Both the position numbers and the translations under genes were made by a program. From the NCBI RefSeq assembly GCF_003012915.1, contig NZ_CP027770.1:1054001-1118000 (forward strand): 64,000 nt of DNA, read 5' to 3'. Positions 9,562-19,231 of this stretch are shown one piece after another; the stretch's first letter is position 1, and every line of letters starts with the position of its first letter. The notes under the pieces are model-generated. The model was not told the origin of the DNA. It was given only the letters and a program-made list of their open reading frames with translations, and did no database searches. The DNA comes from Staphylococcus felis. GTDB taxonomy: Bacteria > Bacillota > Bacilli > Staphylococcales > Staphylococcaceae.

Positions 9562-9612
9562 ATCAATATCATTTAACATTAAGTTGCCTTTTAAAATTTA
9601 ACAAGATGAGAT

Positions 9613-9657
9613 GGATAAAGGGGTACACTATGTTCGGATAATTTATCCCCTTTGTCC
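9613..9657. promoter_or_regulatory. Inverted repeat upstream of alsT promoter
   Basis: GGATAAAGGGG (from 9613) and CCCCTTTGTCC (to 9657) form a stem interrupted by one mismatch, about 60 bp upstream of the -35. It could be an operator or a remnant terminator. The rest of 9562-9832 shows no gene or RNA that I can support. Confidence 0.35.
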
Positions 9658-9832
9658 GACGAGATGGAGCGTTGACTTATGAAATGATGCGAATGGATAT
9701 TTAATTGTCGCACTCTCAAATTTTACACTTATATTGGAAAAAATGCGAACGAAATTTTGAATTAAAATGATTTAATGGATGAATACAATACATAAAAACA
9801 GTCCAAATTAAATTACAAGGCTAAACAAAAAC

Positions 9833-9875
9833 AAACGATTCTTCAAAATCTAAAAACAATGTTGAAGAATCGTTT
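9833..9875 (-). terminator. Terminator of fbp
   Basis: AAACGATTCTTCAA and TTGAAGAATCGTTT form a perfect 14-bp stem just beyond the 3' end of fbp. The A-rich flank on the plus strand (CAAAAACAAACG) gives a T-rich tail to the minus-strand transcript. Confidence 0.85.
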
Positions 9876-9912
9876 GAATTCTGTATGATTTAAGCCACTA
9901 TTACAAGGCGAT

Positions 9913-11859
9913 TTATTTCATATAACGGTATGACATAAGCTCCTTAAGCAATTCAATTTCTTTTTGGAGATCTTGACCTTTATTCGTATCTCGAATTAAC
10001 TTACGTTCAAGCTCTTTATCGACAACACGTCGAATCGAAAGTTCGTCTTCACCTGTTTTTAAGACATTTTCTTTTGAATTGAATTGTTGATGCGCGACAA
10101 GTTGCATGCCAAATGAGTTATATAACAATGTATAACCAGCAATACCTGTCGTTGATTGATAAGCTTTCGAAAAGCCACCATCAATCACAAGCATTTTACC
10201 ATTTGCTTTAATAGGATTTTCACCATCTCGCTCTTTAACGGGTGTATGCCCATTAATAATGCGCCCTTGTTCAGGATCTATACTAAATTCAGACAACATT
10301 TTTTTAACCATTTCTTCATCTTCGCGCAGATGGTAATAAGGATTTTTTGTTTCTTTATGAGTGGCTTTATCACTAATAAAGTATCGTTCAAATGTTGTCA
10401 TAGCACGTTTACCGAATAATGATGAATATTTGCCAGTCCATAAATACCATACTAAATCTGTCGAAATATCGTCTTGTTGCTCAATGTGGTCGTAGGCGTA
10501 GCGAACATGGTCTTCAAAAGAATCGATCAATTGACAACCTGATAAAAAGCGACCATCAATTTCCATTCCTTCCATTTCGCCATTTTCATCTACAGGAATA
10601 CAACCATGAATGAGAAGATTACCATTATAGCGTAAATAGAGATTTCCTTTTTTCATTAAAAAGTCAACATGGCGTCGTAGCTTCTCAGACTCTTGAACGG
10701 AAGCGAGGAGTCGATCAATCACTTCTTGTTCTTCATCAAGTAATGCGGTAGGATTTTTCGGATCAATTGTACTAAAGCATGTATTTTCAAGGCTATAGCT
10801 TGTGCCATCAATATTTAATGTATTGTCATTATAATTGACGTGGTCAAGCAATAAACGTTCATCCATATCAAACTCTGGTCGTCGCTTAATGATAGGGGCT
10901 TCTAATTTGAATTGAATCATCGCAATAGCTTGATGAATTTTTGTAATTTGTAACCTTTCAGACTCTGACGGTTTTTTTTCAGGGTGTTTTTTGGGACGGA
11001 AAGCTGGATTATCGTCGTAATATTTTTCAGCCAATGTCAGTAATGGACGCAAATTGATTCCGTACGCATCTTCAATGATGTCCAAATTGTCGTAGCGTGC
11101 ACAAATCCGTAGTAAATTAGCTAAACAAACCTTCGAACCAGAGTAAGCACCCATCCATAAAACGTCATGATTACCCCATTGGATATCGACAGAATGATAG
11201 TCAATGAGTGTATCCATAATTTTATCAGGGTGTGGACCACGGTCATAGATATCGCCAACAACGTGTAAATGATCAACGACAAGACGTTGAATGGTATTCG
11301 CCAAACTAATAATGAGTTTATCAGCTTGGTTCAATTTAATGATTTGTTGCATGATATTTTGATAATAGCTGTTCTTATTGTTGTATTTATTACTTTTGTA
11401 TAATAGCTCCTCAATAATAAATACATACTGTTGTGGTAATGCCTTACGCAATTTCGAACGTGTATATTTAGATGAAGTATATGTAATAATTTCCAGTAAT
11501 TGCGGGATGGTTCTTTCATACCATATACAACGTTCTTCTTTACTATTAAAATTACTTTTAATCAGTTTCAGCTTATCTTCAGGATAATAAACAAGGGCAA
11601 TCAGTTCATTAATCTCATCTTCAGAAATGCGGTAACCGAAGATATCATGAATCTTAGATTTGACGTTACCCGATCCGTTTCGCAACACGTGTTGAAACGC
11701 ATGAAACTCTCCGTGTAGGTCACTGACAAAGTGTTCAGTCCCTTTAGGAAGTTCGAGTATCGATTCAAGGTTAATAATTTCAGTCGCTACTTTTTCTTCT
11801 GAATCATACTTTTCTGCTAGTAAATCTAAATATTGTTTTTTGAGTTCGTCTTCAAGCAT
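9913..11859 (-). CDS. fbp: Fructose-1,6-bisphosphatase, class III
   Basis: A 648-residue enzyme that removes the 1-phosphate from fructose 1,6-bisphosphate in gluconeogenesis. The calcineurin-like metal site is visible: [38 protein letters not shown] and, near the C terminus, [16 protein letters not shown]. The length fits the class III enzymes of Firmicutes (about 640-650). ATG at 11859 is preceded by AGAGGTG. Monocistronic, with a perfect terminator downstream. The 5' region contains a weak palindromic cre-like sequence at about 11990-12003, but the match is poor. Confidence 0.95.
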   Translation of the reverse strand: MLEDELKKQYLDLLAEKYDSEEKVATEIINLESILELPKGTEHFVSDLHGEFHAFQHVLRNGSGNVKSKIHDIFGYRISEDEINELIALVYYPEDKLKLIKSNFNSKEERCIWYERTIPQLLEIITYTSSKYTRSKLRKALPQQYVFIIEELLYKSNKYNNKNSYYQNIMQQIIKLNQADKLIISLANTIQRLVVDHLHVVGDIYDRGPHPDKIMDTLIDYHSVDIQWGNHDVLWMGAYSGSKVCLANLLRICARYDNLDIIEDAYGINLRPLLTLAEKYYDDNPAFRPKKHPEKKPSESERLQITKIHQAIAMIQFKLEAPIIKRRPEFDMDERLLLDHVNYNDNTLNIDGTSYSLENTCFSTIDPKNPTALLDEEQEVIDRLLASVQESEKLRRHVDFLMKKGNLYLRYNGNLLIHGCIPVDENGEMEGMEIDGRFLSGCQLIDSFEDHVRYAYDHIEQQDDISTDLVWYLWTGKYSSLFGKRAMTTFERYFISDKATHKETKNPYYHLREDEEMVKKMLSEFSIDPEQGRIINGHTPVKERDGENPIKANGKMLVIDGGFSKAYQSTTGIAGYTLLYNSFGMQLVAHQQFNSKENVLKTGEDELSIRRVVDKELERKLIRDTNKGQDLQKEIELLKELMSYRYMK

Positions 11860-12192
11860 GAATTTTTACACCTCTTCTATATTTTAAGATGGCTCTCTTT
11901 AAGGCTACATTCTAGTCAACAGAAAATCAAAAAGAATGTATTGATTAAGTATAAAATAATAAAAGTTTATTAAATAAAATGTACCTGTGAATGAAGCGCT
12001 TTCATATATTATTAAATCATATTCAAGCATGCAATCAAATGGTTGTAGTGCTTGATTTTTAAAAATTATAGGATAGGGACTAATCATGTAATCGTCAAAG
12101 GAATAATATTGGGGGATTAAAGAGGGATAATTGTGAAGCTTCTTTCATGAGAAATCCACAGGTTTAATTTTGGCTATTATTATAAATCATAC
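11860..12192. other. Intergenic region upstream of fbp
   Basis: No gene that I can support; a 60-codon minus-strand frame here has no ribosome site. TGAAAGCGCTTCAT on the minus strand (about 11989-12003) is half of a cre palindrome and may be a weak CcpA site for fbp. GGGGGATTAAAGAGGGATA at 12111-12129 is purine-rich without clear function. Confidence 0.4.
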
Positions 12193-12262
12193 TCAGATAA
12201 GGGAAGACAAAGATATAAATGTTTACGACAATTTAATCTTTATGTCTGATTCCCTATCTGAA
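12193..12262 (-). terminator. Terminator-like stem-loop after the small membrane gene
   Basis: CAGATAAGGGAAGACAAAGAT pairs with ATCTTTATGTCTGATTCCCTATCTG with a few bulges. It sits 10 bp beyond the stop of the minus-strand membrane protein gene and is the likely end of its transcript. Confidence 0.6.
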
Positions 12263-12272
12263 TATATAGAAA

Positions 12273-12659
12273 TTACTTACGCTTCGGCGGGGTACCACTG
12301 AAGAAAAAAGTAACTAAAATCACTGTTGTTAAACCTGTAATGGCACCCAAGATAATAGAGCCTAACATAAAACCTGTTTGGATATGAACAAGTGAGATTA
12401 CAGAAAAGTAAACAAGCATTGAAAGTATAAGCAATTTAAAAATATAGATTAAAGGCTGCCGAGGAATAGGCTTAGCACGCCCTGTTTTAATATTAAAATA
12501 TAGTAAGGTTAACACGATTAAGACAACAATTGTGAGAAAACCTTCAATTAACCAACTACTTGTGCGTGTGGCTTTTGGTAATAGTTGATTAATCGTAAAA
12601 TTAACCATCAAGCTTAAAATAATCAATTTGATTACAAAGCCAAGCGGTAATTGTTTCAT
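12273..12659 (-). CDS. Small membrane protein of unknown function
   Basis: I do not recognise the family. A 128-residue protein with four predicted membrane helices and a basic, proline-containing loop (KTGRAKPIPRQP) in the middle, ending SGTPPKRK. A longer frame begins at 12680, but the ribosome site AAAGGATG overlaps that start and is 8 bp before the ATG at 12659 (MKQLPLGFVIKL), which is therefore chosen. It stands alone between fbp and a divergent transporter gene. No catalytic motif. Confidence 0.65.
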   Translation of the reverse strand: MKQLPLGFVIKLIILSLMVNFTINQLLPKATRTSSWLIEGFLTIVVLIVLTLLYFNIKTGRAKPIPRQPLIYIFKLLILSMLVYFSVISLVHIQTGFMLGSIILGAITGLTTVILVTFFFSGTPPKRK

Positions 12660-12789
12660 CCCAAACATCCTTTCATTCATAAGAACAGATAGTACTATAG
12701 TAGCGAAGATGTATAGAAAACTTCAAGCACTTTAAACTATGTGATGTTTTACACAATTGAAAATAAATAAATAATATTTAAAATTTATG

Positions 12790-12818
12790 TTGTAACCGTT
12801 TTCTATATGTGGTATTAT
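12790..12818 (+). promoter_or_regulatory. Promoter of the MFS gene with cre-like site over the -35
   Basis: TTGTAA (12790-12795), 17 bp, TATTAT (12813-12818). The segment 12791-12804 reads TGTAACCGTTTTCT and matches 13 of 14 positions of the CcpA cre consensus, so CcpA would block RNA polymerase at the -35. This fits a gene for uptake of a secondary carbon source. Confidence 0.65.
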
Positions 12819-12873
12819 CAGGTGGCTAATTGAATTGGTCATCAGATGACCAAATGAAAGCGGGGTATATTTT

Positions 12874-14145
12874 ATGAGTCAAAAGAGAACAAAAGTACGT
12901 TGGATGTTCGCAGGGTTATTCTTTTTAATTGGGGTTATTGCATATATGGATCGTTCAAATATTTCGTATATAGCAGGTCCAATGATGGAAGATTTAAATT
13001 TAACCAAAACACAATTTGGTTATTTAGCATCATTTTTTGCGTTAGGTTATGCATTAATGCAAGTACCATCAGGTATTTTAGCAGAAAAGTTTGGACCTAA
13101 GAAAATGTTATCAATTGCTTTACTTTGGTGGAGTGCATTTACGATTTTAACTGGGGTAGTAAAAAATCACGGATTATTATTCTTTGTCCGTTTCTTGTTT
13201 GGTGTAGGTGAGGCACCAATGTATCCATCAAATGCAGTATTTAATACGCACTGGTTCAGTAAAAATGAAAAAGGACGTGCAGCTAGTGCACTACTCGCAG
13301 GTTCATATTTTGGGCCAGTTATTGCTCCATTTATTACGATTGCGATTTATAATGCATTCGGTTGGCAAGCGGTATTCTATATCTTTGGGATAATTGGATT
13401 TTTAATCGCTATTTTATGGGCAATTATAGCGAAAGATTTACCAGAACATCATAAAATGGTAAATGAGGCTGAAAAGCAGTTTATTTTGGCTAATCGTGAT
13501 GTTGTAGAAACTGAAAAATCATCAGCACCATGGGGCGTATTCTTTACACGATTTAGCTTTTACGCAATTGCAGCACAATATTTTATCGTTCAATTTGTGA
13601 TTACATTATTTTTAATTTGGTTACCAACATATCTTATGGAAGAATTTAATGTTGATTTTATCACAATGAGCAAAATTGCAGGTATACCATGGTTATTAAT
13701 GTTTATTTTAATCATGGCAGGTGGCGCTATTTCAGATAGAATCCTAAGTGCAGGGAAATCTCGTTTTGTAGCGCGTGCATCGATTGCAATTTTTGGATTT
13801 ATTGTATTTGGAATTTCACTAAATTTTGCAGTTGCGTCTAATAGTTTGACAGCCAATATTTTCTGGATGTCTTTATGTCTTGGTGGTGTTGGTCTTTCTA
13901 TGGTTATGAGTTGGGCATCAGCAACAGATATTGGGCGTAATTTCTCAGGTACTGTTTCTGGTTGGATGAACCTTTGGGGGAATATTGGAGCAATGTTAAG
14001 TCCGGTACTAGCAGGTTTCTTAGCTGAAAAAATTGGTTGGGATGCGACACTACGTTCAATGCTCGTACTTGTAATTGTGGCTATATTCTTCTGGTTCTTC
14101 GTAAAGCCTGACCAACCATTAATTCGTAAAGAAGCGAAGTCATGA
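12874..14145 (+). CDS. MFS transporter, anion:cation symporter (hexuronate/aldarate-like)
   Basis: A 423-residue major facilitator with 12 predicted helices. The N-terminal VIAYMDRSNISYIAGPMM and the loop 2-3 segment GILAEKFGPKKML are characteristic of the ACS family (ExuT, GudP and relatives) that import sugar acids with H+. SD AAAGCGGGG lies before ATG 12874. It is monocistronic and followed by a strong terminator. The cre-like site in the promoter supports a role in carbon uptake. No catabolic gene is adjacent, so the substrate is open. Confidence 0.8.
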   Translation: MSQKRTKVRWMFAGLFFLIGVIAYMDRSNISYIAGPMMEDLNLTKTQFGYLASFFALGYALMQVPSGILAEKFGPKKMLSIALLWWSAFTILTGVVKNHGLLFFVRFLFGVGEAPMYPSNAVFNTHWFSKNEKGRAASALLAGSYFGPVIAPFITIAIYNAFGWQAVFYIFGIIGFLIAILWAIIAKDLPEHHKMVNEAEKQFILANRDVVETEKSSAPWGVFFTRFSFYAIAAQYFIVQFVITLFLIWLPTYLMEEFNVDFITMSKIAGIPWLLMFILIMAGGAISDRILSAGKSRFVARASIAIFGFIVFGISLNFAVASNSLTANIFWMSLCLGGVGLSMVMSWASATDIGRNFSGTVSGWMNLWGNIGAMLSPVLAGFLAEKIGWDATLRSMLVLVIVAIFFWFFVKPDQPLIRKEAKS

Positions 14146-14186
14146 TTAAAGAGCGTTAATGATCAATATTATAAAAATAAATGATA

Positions 14187-14256
14187 AGACGCCATGCGTG
14201 GCATATTAAAAGTTGTAAATAGGGCACTTTTAATATGCTAAGCTAGGCGTCTTTTT
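14187..14256 (+). terminator. Terminator of the MFS gene
   Basis: AGACGCC...GCATATTAAAAGT and ACTTTTAATATGC...GGCGTCT form a long stem followed by TTTTT, 40 bp past the stop codon. Confidence 0.85.
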
Positions 14257-14345
14257 GATAATGAGTTCGATTCATTCATGAAGTGAAATTATTTTAAATG
14301 TGGTAAAATAGTCACAAAACTAAGAGTGAGAGGACGTACGGAGTC

Positions 14346-14948
14346 ATGAAAAATGTTTCACGTGTCATCATGCCATTAATCGGGGTGATATTGATACTTG
14401 GAGGACTGTATTTAGTGTTAAAACCTAAAATTGATGCGTATTTTATTCATCAGGATAATGAAAAAAAGATTGAGCAGTATGAGAATAGTACAAATCATAA
14501 TCAAAATAAAAAGACGGCGCTGGATATACCTCAAGATAAATCTAAAGTAGTAGGTATATTAGAAGTACCGTCAGTCGGGATTAAAGAACCTGTTTATCCT
14601 GGACCCGCTACACCTGAACAACTACAGCGTGGTGTGAGTTTTGCTGAAGAGGATGAGTCTTTGAATGATCAAAATATTTCGATTGCAGGTCATACAGATT
14701 ATGCGCTTAATTATCAATTTACAGATATGCATAAAGCTAAAAAAGGCGATAAGGTTACGTTTACAGTTGGACAAGACAAAAGACATTATAAAATTACATC
14801 AATTCGAGATGTTGATCCTTATGAAGTAGAAGTGCTTGATGAAATGAAAAAGAATAAAGATCAACTGACTTTAATTACTTGTGATGATTATGATGAGAAG
14901 ACAGGGACATGGTTAACACGTAAAATTTATGTTGCTGAGGCAGTTTAA
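14346..14948 (+). CDS. srtA: Sortase A
   Basis: A class A housekeeping sortase of 200 residues that links LPXTG surface proteins to peptidoglycan. It has an N-terminal membrane anchor (about 7-25), then the extracellular beta-barrel with catalytic His in ISIAGHTDYALN, catalytic Cys in TLITCDDYD and Arg in GTWLTRKIYV. The length matches staphylococcal SrtA (about 206). ATG at 14346 follows GAGAGGACG. Monocistronic with its own terminator. A likely substrate, the LPETG 5'-nucleotidase at 52324-54720, is in the same window. Confidence 0.95.
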   Translation: MKNVSRVIMPLIGVILILGGLYLVLKPKIDAYFIHQDNEKKIEQYENSTNHNQNKKTALDIPQDKSKVVGILEVPSVGIKEPVYPGPATPEQLQRGVSFAEEDESLNDQNISIAGHTDYALNYQFTDMHKAKKGDKVTFTVGQDKRHYKITSIRDVDPYEVEVLDEMKKNKDQLTLITCDDYDEKTGTWLTRKIYVAEAV

Positions 14949-14962
14949 TAGTAATTAATATG

Positions 14963-15009
14963 AGATAAAGTTGGGGCAATGAAGGTCTGTCTCAACTTTA
15001 TCTTTTTTT
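14963..15009 (+). terminator. Terminator of srtA
   Basis: AGATAAAGTTG and CAACTTTATCT form the stem, followed by a run of seven T. Confidence 0.88.
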
Positions 15010-15066
15010 ATAATATTGAGAAAGGATATAATAAAAGAGAAGTGATTAATATTGAGGAGGGATAAG

Positions 15067-16209
15067 GTGAAAACAATTCTAATTGCACCTGACTCTTTTA
15101 AAGAATGTATGACGGCTATGGAAGCGGCAAATGCGATTGAAAAAGGATGGCGACGTGTTTTTGGTGATACGATGGCTTACATTAAGTTACCGATGGCTGA
15201 CGGGGGAGAAGGTACATTTCAAGCACTTCATGATGCATTATCAGGACATATCGTATCCTTATCTGTAACAGGACCGTTCGGGGAAAAAGTCAATGCTCAT
15301 TATAGTTTAGTGCATGAGGCGCATACCGCTATTATTGAAATGGCTCAAGCATCAGGACTCGATTTAGTTGCCCCATCTAGGAGGAATCCGATGCAAACAA
15401 CGACTTTTGGAACAGGAGAAATGGTAAAACATGCTTTAGATCAAGGTGTAAAACAGATTATTTTAGGTATAGGTGGGAGTGCTACAAATGATGGTGGCGT
15501 TGGTTTTTTACAAGCATTAGGAGCTAGAGTGATTAACCAAAATGAAGAAGAAATAGGTTTTGGTGGCGGGCAATTAGAGAGGATTCAACAGATTGATTTG
15601 TCTACACTTGATGAACGTTTGCGGGATATTAAGATTGAAGTGGCTTGTGATGTAGATAATCCTTTACTAGGTGAGAATGGTGCAACAAAAGTGTATGGTC
15701 CTCAAAAGGGTGCAACACGTGAAATGGTAGACAAGCTAGAAGCAGGAATGACGAAATATCATTCGATTTTATCCCAAACTTTAGGAAAAGAAATATCCAA
15801 AGTGCCTGGTGCCGGTGCAGCTGGTGGATTAGGAGCAGCATTGATAGCATGTACGCATACATCATTAAAACGAGGTATTGATATTGTACTAGAATTAACA
15901 CAGTTTGAAAATCATGTTAAACATTGTGATCTCGTTATAACTGGTGAGGGTCGTATCGATGGTCAAACACTATTTGGTAAAACGCCAATGGGTGTGGCGC
16001 AGTTGGCAAAGCGATATCAAAAACCTGTTATTGCAGTAGCAGGTTTATTAGGTTCAGGATTTGAGCAAGTTGTAGAATCCAATAACATTGATGCGGTTTT
16101 TAGTATATCTAAAGGGCCAACATCGCTTGAAAAAGCGTTAGAGCATGGTATAAAAGATTTAGAAATGTGGGCTTATCAGTTGGCGCGCTTTTATCAATTA
16201 CAACTTTAA
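15067..16209 (+). CDS. glxK: Glycerate kinase
   Basis: A 380-residue kinase of the GlxK/GarK type I family that phosphorylates glycerate into lower glycolysis. Motifs: IAPDSFKECMTAMEAANAI at the N terminus, LPMADGGEGT, LGIGGSATNDGGVGFLQALGA, and VITGEGRIDGQTLFGKTPMGVA near the end. A longer frame starts at TTG 15052, but this lies in the ribosome site; GTG 15067 is 6 bp after AGGAGG and is preferred (MKTILIAPDSFK). The next gene starts 16 bp after its stop, suggesting a two-gene operon. Confidence 0.92.
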   Translation: MKTILIAPDSFKECMTAMEAANAIEKGWRRVFGDTMAYIKLPMADGGEGTFQALHDALSGHIVSLSVTGPFGEKVNAHYSLVHEAHTAIIEMAQASGLDLVAPSRRNPMQTTTFGTGEMVKHALDQGVKQIILGIGGSATNDGGVGFLQALGARVINQNEEEIGFGGGQLERIQQIDLSTLDERLRDIKIEVACDVDNPLLGENGATKVYGPQKGATREMVDKLEAGMTKYHSILSQTLGKEISKVPGAGAAGGLGAALIACTHTSLKRGIDIVLELTQFENHVKHCDLVITGEGRIDGQTLFGKTPMGVAQLAKRYQKPVIAVAGLLGSGFEQVVESNNIDAVFSISKGPTSLEKALEHGIKDLEMWAYQLARFYQLQL

Positions 16210-16225
16210 AAAGGATGTGTTAAAT

Positions 16226-16774
16226 TTGTCACGATATTATTACAGGGAAAACTTCTTTAATACGTCAACCAAGCCAATCGAAATTTTTAACGAACAAAAT
16301 ACAGCAGTTTATCAAATGGCATTATATTATCAATCAACAGTTCAAAAAGTACGGGGTATTCTCGGTCATCTCAAGTATAATTTTAATATTACAGACAATC
16401 AAAATATCTATTCTTCTGAGCGAGAAAAAGCATATAAATCTCTTGTCTCATCAAAATGGCATATTTACAAGAACGAAAAGAGAATAGGGGAATTACGAAC
16501 AGTTTTAAGTTTACGTTCAAAATTAGTGTTTAAAGATCAAAGAGGCGAAACTTTAACGTTTCAATCGGGTTTTTTCTCTAAAAGTGTTAAAGTCTATGAT
16601 GGAAAGAAACACCTCGTCATGACAACTTCTTCTGAACGATTTAAAATTGCATCACGACACGATTTACACATTTTAGAGTCAACGCATCATGATATGCTAC
16701 TCATTTTATTGTTTCAAGTTTTTTATGAATATCAGGAGGCGAGACGGCGTGCAGCATCTTCAGCATCCACATAA
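16226..16774 (+). CDS. Tubby/LURP-like domain protein of unknown function
   Basis: A 182-residue soluble protein. The fold looks like the small beta-barrel family of YxjI/tubby-C-terminal-like proteins (repeated short beta stretches such as KWHIYKNEKRIGELRT and TFQSGFFSKSVKVYDGKKH), but no functional motif is seen and the assignment is tentative. GTG 16217 is only 1 bp after AAGGA; TTG 16226 is 10 bp after it and gives MSRYYYREN, so TTG is preferred. It follows glycerate kinase closely. An A-type repeat lies directly after the stop. Confidence 0.65.
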   Translation: MSRYYYRENFFNTSTKPIEIFNEQNTAVYQMALYYQSTVQKVRGILGHLKYNFNITDNQNIYSSEREKAYKSLVSSKWHIYKNEKRIGELRTVLSLRSKLVFKDQRGETLTFQSGFFSKSVKVYDGKKHLVMTTSSERFKIASRHDLHILESTHHDMLLILLFQVFYEYQEARRRAASSAST

Positions 16775-16780
16775 AATGAG

Positions 16781-17073
16781 GAACAGGCTGGGTCATAAAT
16801 ATCTCGAAGTTTTCTTATAATGAGATGATTCATTCAATGATACGAAAGTGTCTTTTTTAAAAGGATTTTAATGTAAAATGACATGTATATCACGTCGTAT
16901 TGTTGGCGAGACGCCTGAGGGAATAGGATGAGCGTCGAGACCGGGGCTCGCCCCATCCCCTAGGAAATGCGAGCCAAACAATACGAATGATTGATAAAAG
17001 GAAAGCGTAAAGATGGTTCATGATTGAATCATCTCTACGCTATTATTTTGGGATTGATGTCCCAACCTGTTTT
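16781..17073 (+). repeat. Palindromic repeat family A, copy 1
   Basis: The outer arms AACAGGCTGGG and CCCAACCTGTT pair; inside, CGTATTGTTGGC (about 16895) pairs with GCCAAACAATACG (about 16973-16985). The same roughly 290-bp unit recurs at 24881, 34918, 38936 and, reversed, at 51910. It fills the gap between two convergent genes and may act as a bidirectional terminator. No gene is seen in it. Confidence 0.85.
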
Positions 17074-17103
17074 AATTTTCTATTTTGATGATACGGTTAC
17101 AAA

Positions 17104-17778
17104 TTACGAAATGAGTTTAGGAAAGAGCACGTTATTTTCAAGGTGGACATGTTGATGAGTTTCTTTTTCAAGGACTTCTAAACGCTGATAAACGAGACGC
17201 CATGTTCCACAAGCTTCTACAGGTGGTTCGTAATCATTTGTTAATTCTCGCATTTTGGATAAAAGCGCTCCTGCACCTTCATGATCTTCGACTAAAGATT
17301 CAATCACTTTATTTAAATCATCGACTTGTTCACCTTTGTGAGCTTGAATTAATTTTGGAAAAGATTCATGATCTTCTTCTGTTGTGTGGATTAACATTGC
17401 TTCCTTAAATATTTGATATATCTTTTTTAGTTCTTGGAGGTATGGATAATTGGAGCCATGTACACGTGCTAACTTTGTAATATAAGGCGTTAGTTGATTG
17501 AACTCTTCTATTAATGTTTGATGATATCTGGATTGAATATATTGAATCAGCGAAGGAATGGTTAAGTATTGAAGATCTATACCTTCACTTTGAACGAGTG
17601 ATGCAGATTCAAGTTCAGATAATAAAGTACTCAAGTCTATTTTTTTATTGGTATCAATGGCTTTTGATATTTCGATTTGGCCACCGCAACAAAAATCAAT
17701 ACCGTACTGTCGGAAAATATCAGCGGTTTTAGGATACTTAGTAACAACATCAGCGACCTTATCATTTTTTTGTATCAT
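17104..17778 (-). CDS. scdA: Iron-sulfur cluster repair di-iron protein ScdA (Ric/YtfE)
   Basis: Repairs Fe-S clusters damaged by oxidants or nitric oxide. The 224 residues comprise an N-terminal ScdA_N domain with the Cys pair in YGIDFCCGGQ and a hemerythrin-like four-helix domain with metal His/Glu residues (SRYHQTL, HTTEEDHESFPKL, VEDHEGAG, THQHVHLENNVLFPK). The longest frame adds three residues; ATG 17778 (MIQKNDKVADVV) is better spaced from AAAGG and matches the S. aureus N terminus. It makes sense near nitrate/nitrite respiration, which generates NO. Single gene, divergent from leucine dehydrogenase. Confidence 0.93.
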   Translation of the reverse strand: MIQKNDKVADVVTKYPKTADIFRQYGIDFCCGGQIEISKAIDTNKKIDLSTLLSELESASLVQSEGIDLQYLTIPSLIQYIQSRYHQTLIEEFNQLTPYITKLARVHGSNYPYLQELKKIYQIFKEAMLIHTTEEDHESFPKLIQAHKGEQVDDLNKVIESLVEDHEGAGALLSKMRELTNDYEPPVEACGTWRLVYQRLEVLEKETHQHVHLENNVLFPKLIS

Positions 17779-18034
17779 TATGTTCATCCTTTCATTAAGT
17801 GATTATCATTATCATACATATCATGTTGAAAAATAGATATTAGGGAAATAGCTAAATTTTAATAGTGAAGTCGATTAATTTATAAACACAACCATTTAAA
17901 AATTTTGATTATTGTTAAAGATATGGAATTAATATTTTTGAATACCAAAGATTTTAATTGGCATGTTATGATGAATAATGTGAGCAAATCACGAGATGAG
18001 GAATTGAAATTAAAAATACATAGGAGGAATGAAA

Positions 18035-19126
18035 ATGATTTTTGAGAAAATGGAACAACATGACTATGAGCAATTGGTATTTTGTCATGATAAGACAAGT
18101 GGTTTAAAAGCAATTATTTGTATTCATGACACAACACTTGGTCCAGCACTTGGTGGATGTCGTTTTTGGAATTATGATTCTGAAGAGGAAGCTATTGTCG
18201 ATGTTATGCGCCTAGCAAAAGGAATGACATATAAAAATGCGGCGGCTGGTCTTAACTTAGGTGGCGCTAAAACAGTAGTCATTGGAGATCCTAAAAAAGA
18301 TAAGTCAGAAGCATTCTTCAGAGCATTAGGGAGATACATTAATAGTTTAGACGGACGTTACATTACAGCAGAAGATGTCGGCACGACAGTAGAAGATATG
18401 GATATGATATATCAAGAAACACCTCATGTGTGTGGTGTGAGTGAGTCATATGGTTCAAGCGGTAATCCAAGCCCAATGACAGCATTAGGCGTCTATTACG
18501 CAATGAAACGTGCAGCCAAAGAAGCTTATGGTGACGACAGTCTTGAAGGTAAAACAGTCGCAGTTCAGGGTGTTGGTAATGTAGCCTATCACATGTGCAA
18601 ATATTTACATGAAGAAGGCGCAAAGTTGATTGTCTCTGATATTAATGAAGAGGCGGTTCAACGTGCGGTAGATGATTTTGGGGCCAAAGCAGTTGATGTG
18701 GATGATATTTATAGTGTTGAGGCAGATATTTTTGCACCGTGTGCACTAGGCGGTGTCTTGAATGATGAAACGATTCCATCTTTAAAAGTTAAAGTGGTAT
18801 GTGGTAGTGCCAATAACCAGCTTTTAGATGAAGACAAACATGGTCAAATGTTAAAAGAACGCGATATTATGTATGCACCAGACTTTGTTGTTAATAGCGG
18901 TGGTGTGATCAATGTATCAGATGAATTACAAGGTTATAATCGTGAACGTGCGACCAAAAAAGTGAAAGCAGTCTATGATCAGATGGATAAGATTTTCGAA
19001 ATTGCGAAAGCTGAAGACATCTTACCACTTCAAGCAGCAGAACGTTTAGCAGAAAATCGCATTGAAGCTATGATGCGTGTGCATAGCAAATTTTCTTCAA
19101 AGCCAAATAATCAAATCAAACGATAA
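18035..19126 (+). CDS. Leucine (branched-chain amino acid) dehydrogenase
   Basis: An NAD-dependent oxidative deaminase of the Glu/Leu/Phe/Val dehydrogenase family, 363 residues, converting leucine, valine or isoleucine to 2-oxo acids. The catalytic region is seen in [13 protein letters not shown] and [19 protein letters not shown] (Lys in TYKNAA), and the Rossmann loop is [13 protein letters not shown]. The next [13 protein letters not shown] segment is typical. Start ATG 18035 is 7 bp after AGGAGG; the upstream ATG at 18029 is too close. Single gene with a strong terminator. Confidence 0.93.
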   Translation: MIFEKMEQHDYEQLVFCHDKTSGLKAIICIHDTTLGPALGGCRFWNYDSEEEAIVDVMRLAKGMTYKNAAAGLNLGGAKTVVIGDPKKDKSEAFFRALGRYINSLDGRYITAEDVGTTVEDMDMIYQETPHVCGVSESYGSSGNPSPMTALGVYYAMKRAAKEAYGDDSLEGKTVAVQGVGNVAYHMCKYLHEEGAKLIVSDINEEAVQRAVDDFGAKAVDVDDIYSVEADIFAPCALGGVLNDETIPSLKVKVVCGSANNQLLDEDKHGQMLKERDIMYAPDFVVNSGGVINVSDELQGYNRERATKKVKAVYDQMDKIFEIAKAEDILPLQAAERLAENRIEAMMRVHSKFSSKPNNQIKR

Positions 19127-19135
19127 ATGATAATA

Positions 19136-19210
19136 AAGGTTGGGGGCATCGCTTTTTAGGAGTACTGTTCGATCAGTGTCTAAAAGAAGGATAGTACCCC
19201 AACCTTTTGA
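19136..19210 (+). terminator. Terminator of leucine dehydrogenase gene
   Basis: AAAGGTTGGGG and CCCCAACCTTTTG pair around an internal region with smaller complementarity. Convergent genes flank it, so it may work in both directions. Confidence 0.8.
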
Positions 19211-19231
19211 TTTAGGTTTGATAATATGATG

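Noticed and set aside
11905..12087. 60-codon minus-strand frame upstream of fbp
   Set aside because: No Shine-Dalgarno sequence and no recognisable protein features; A/T-rich spacer.
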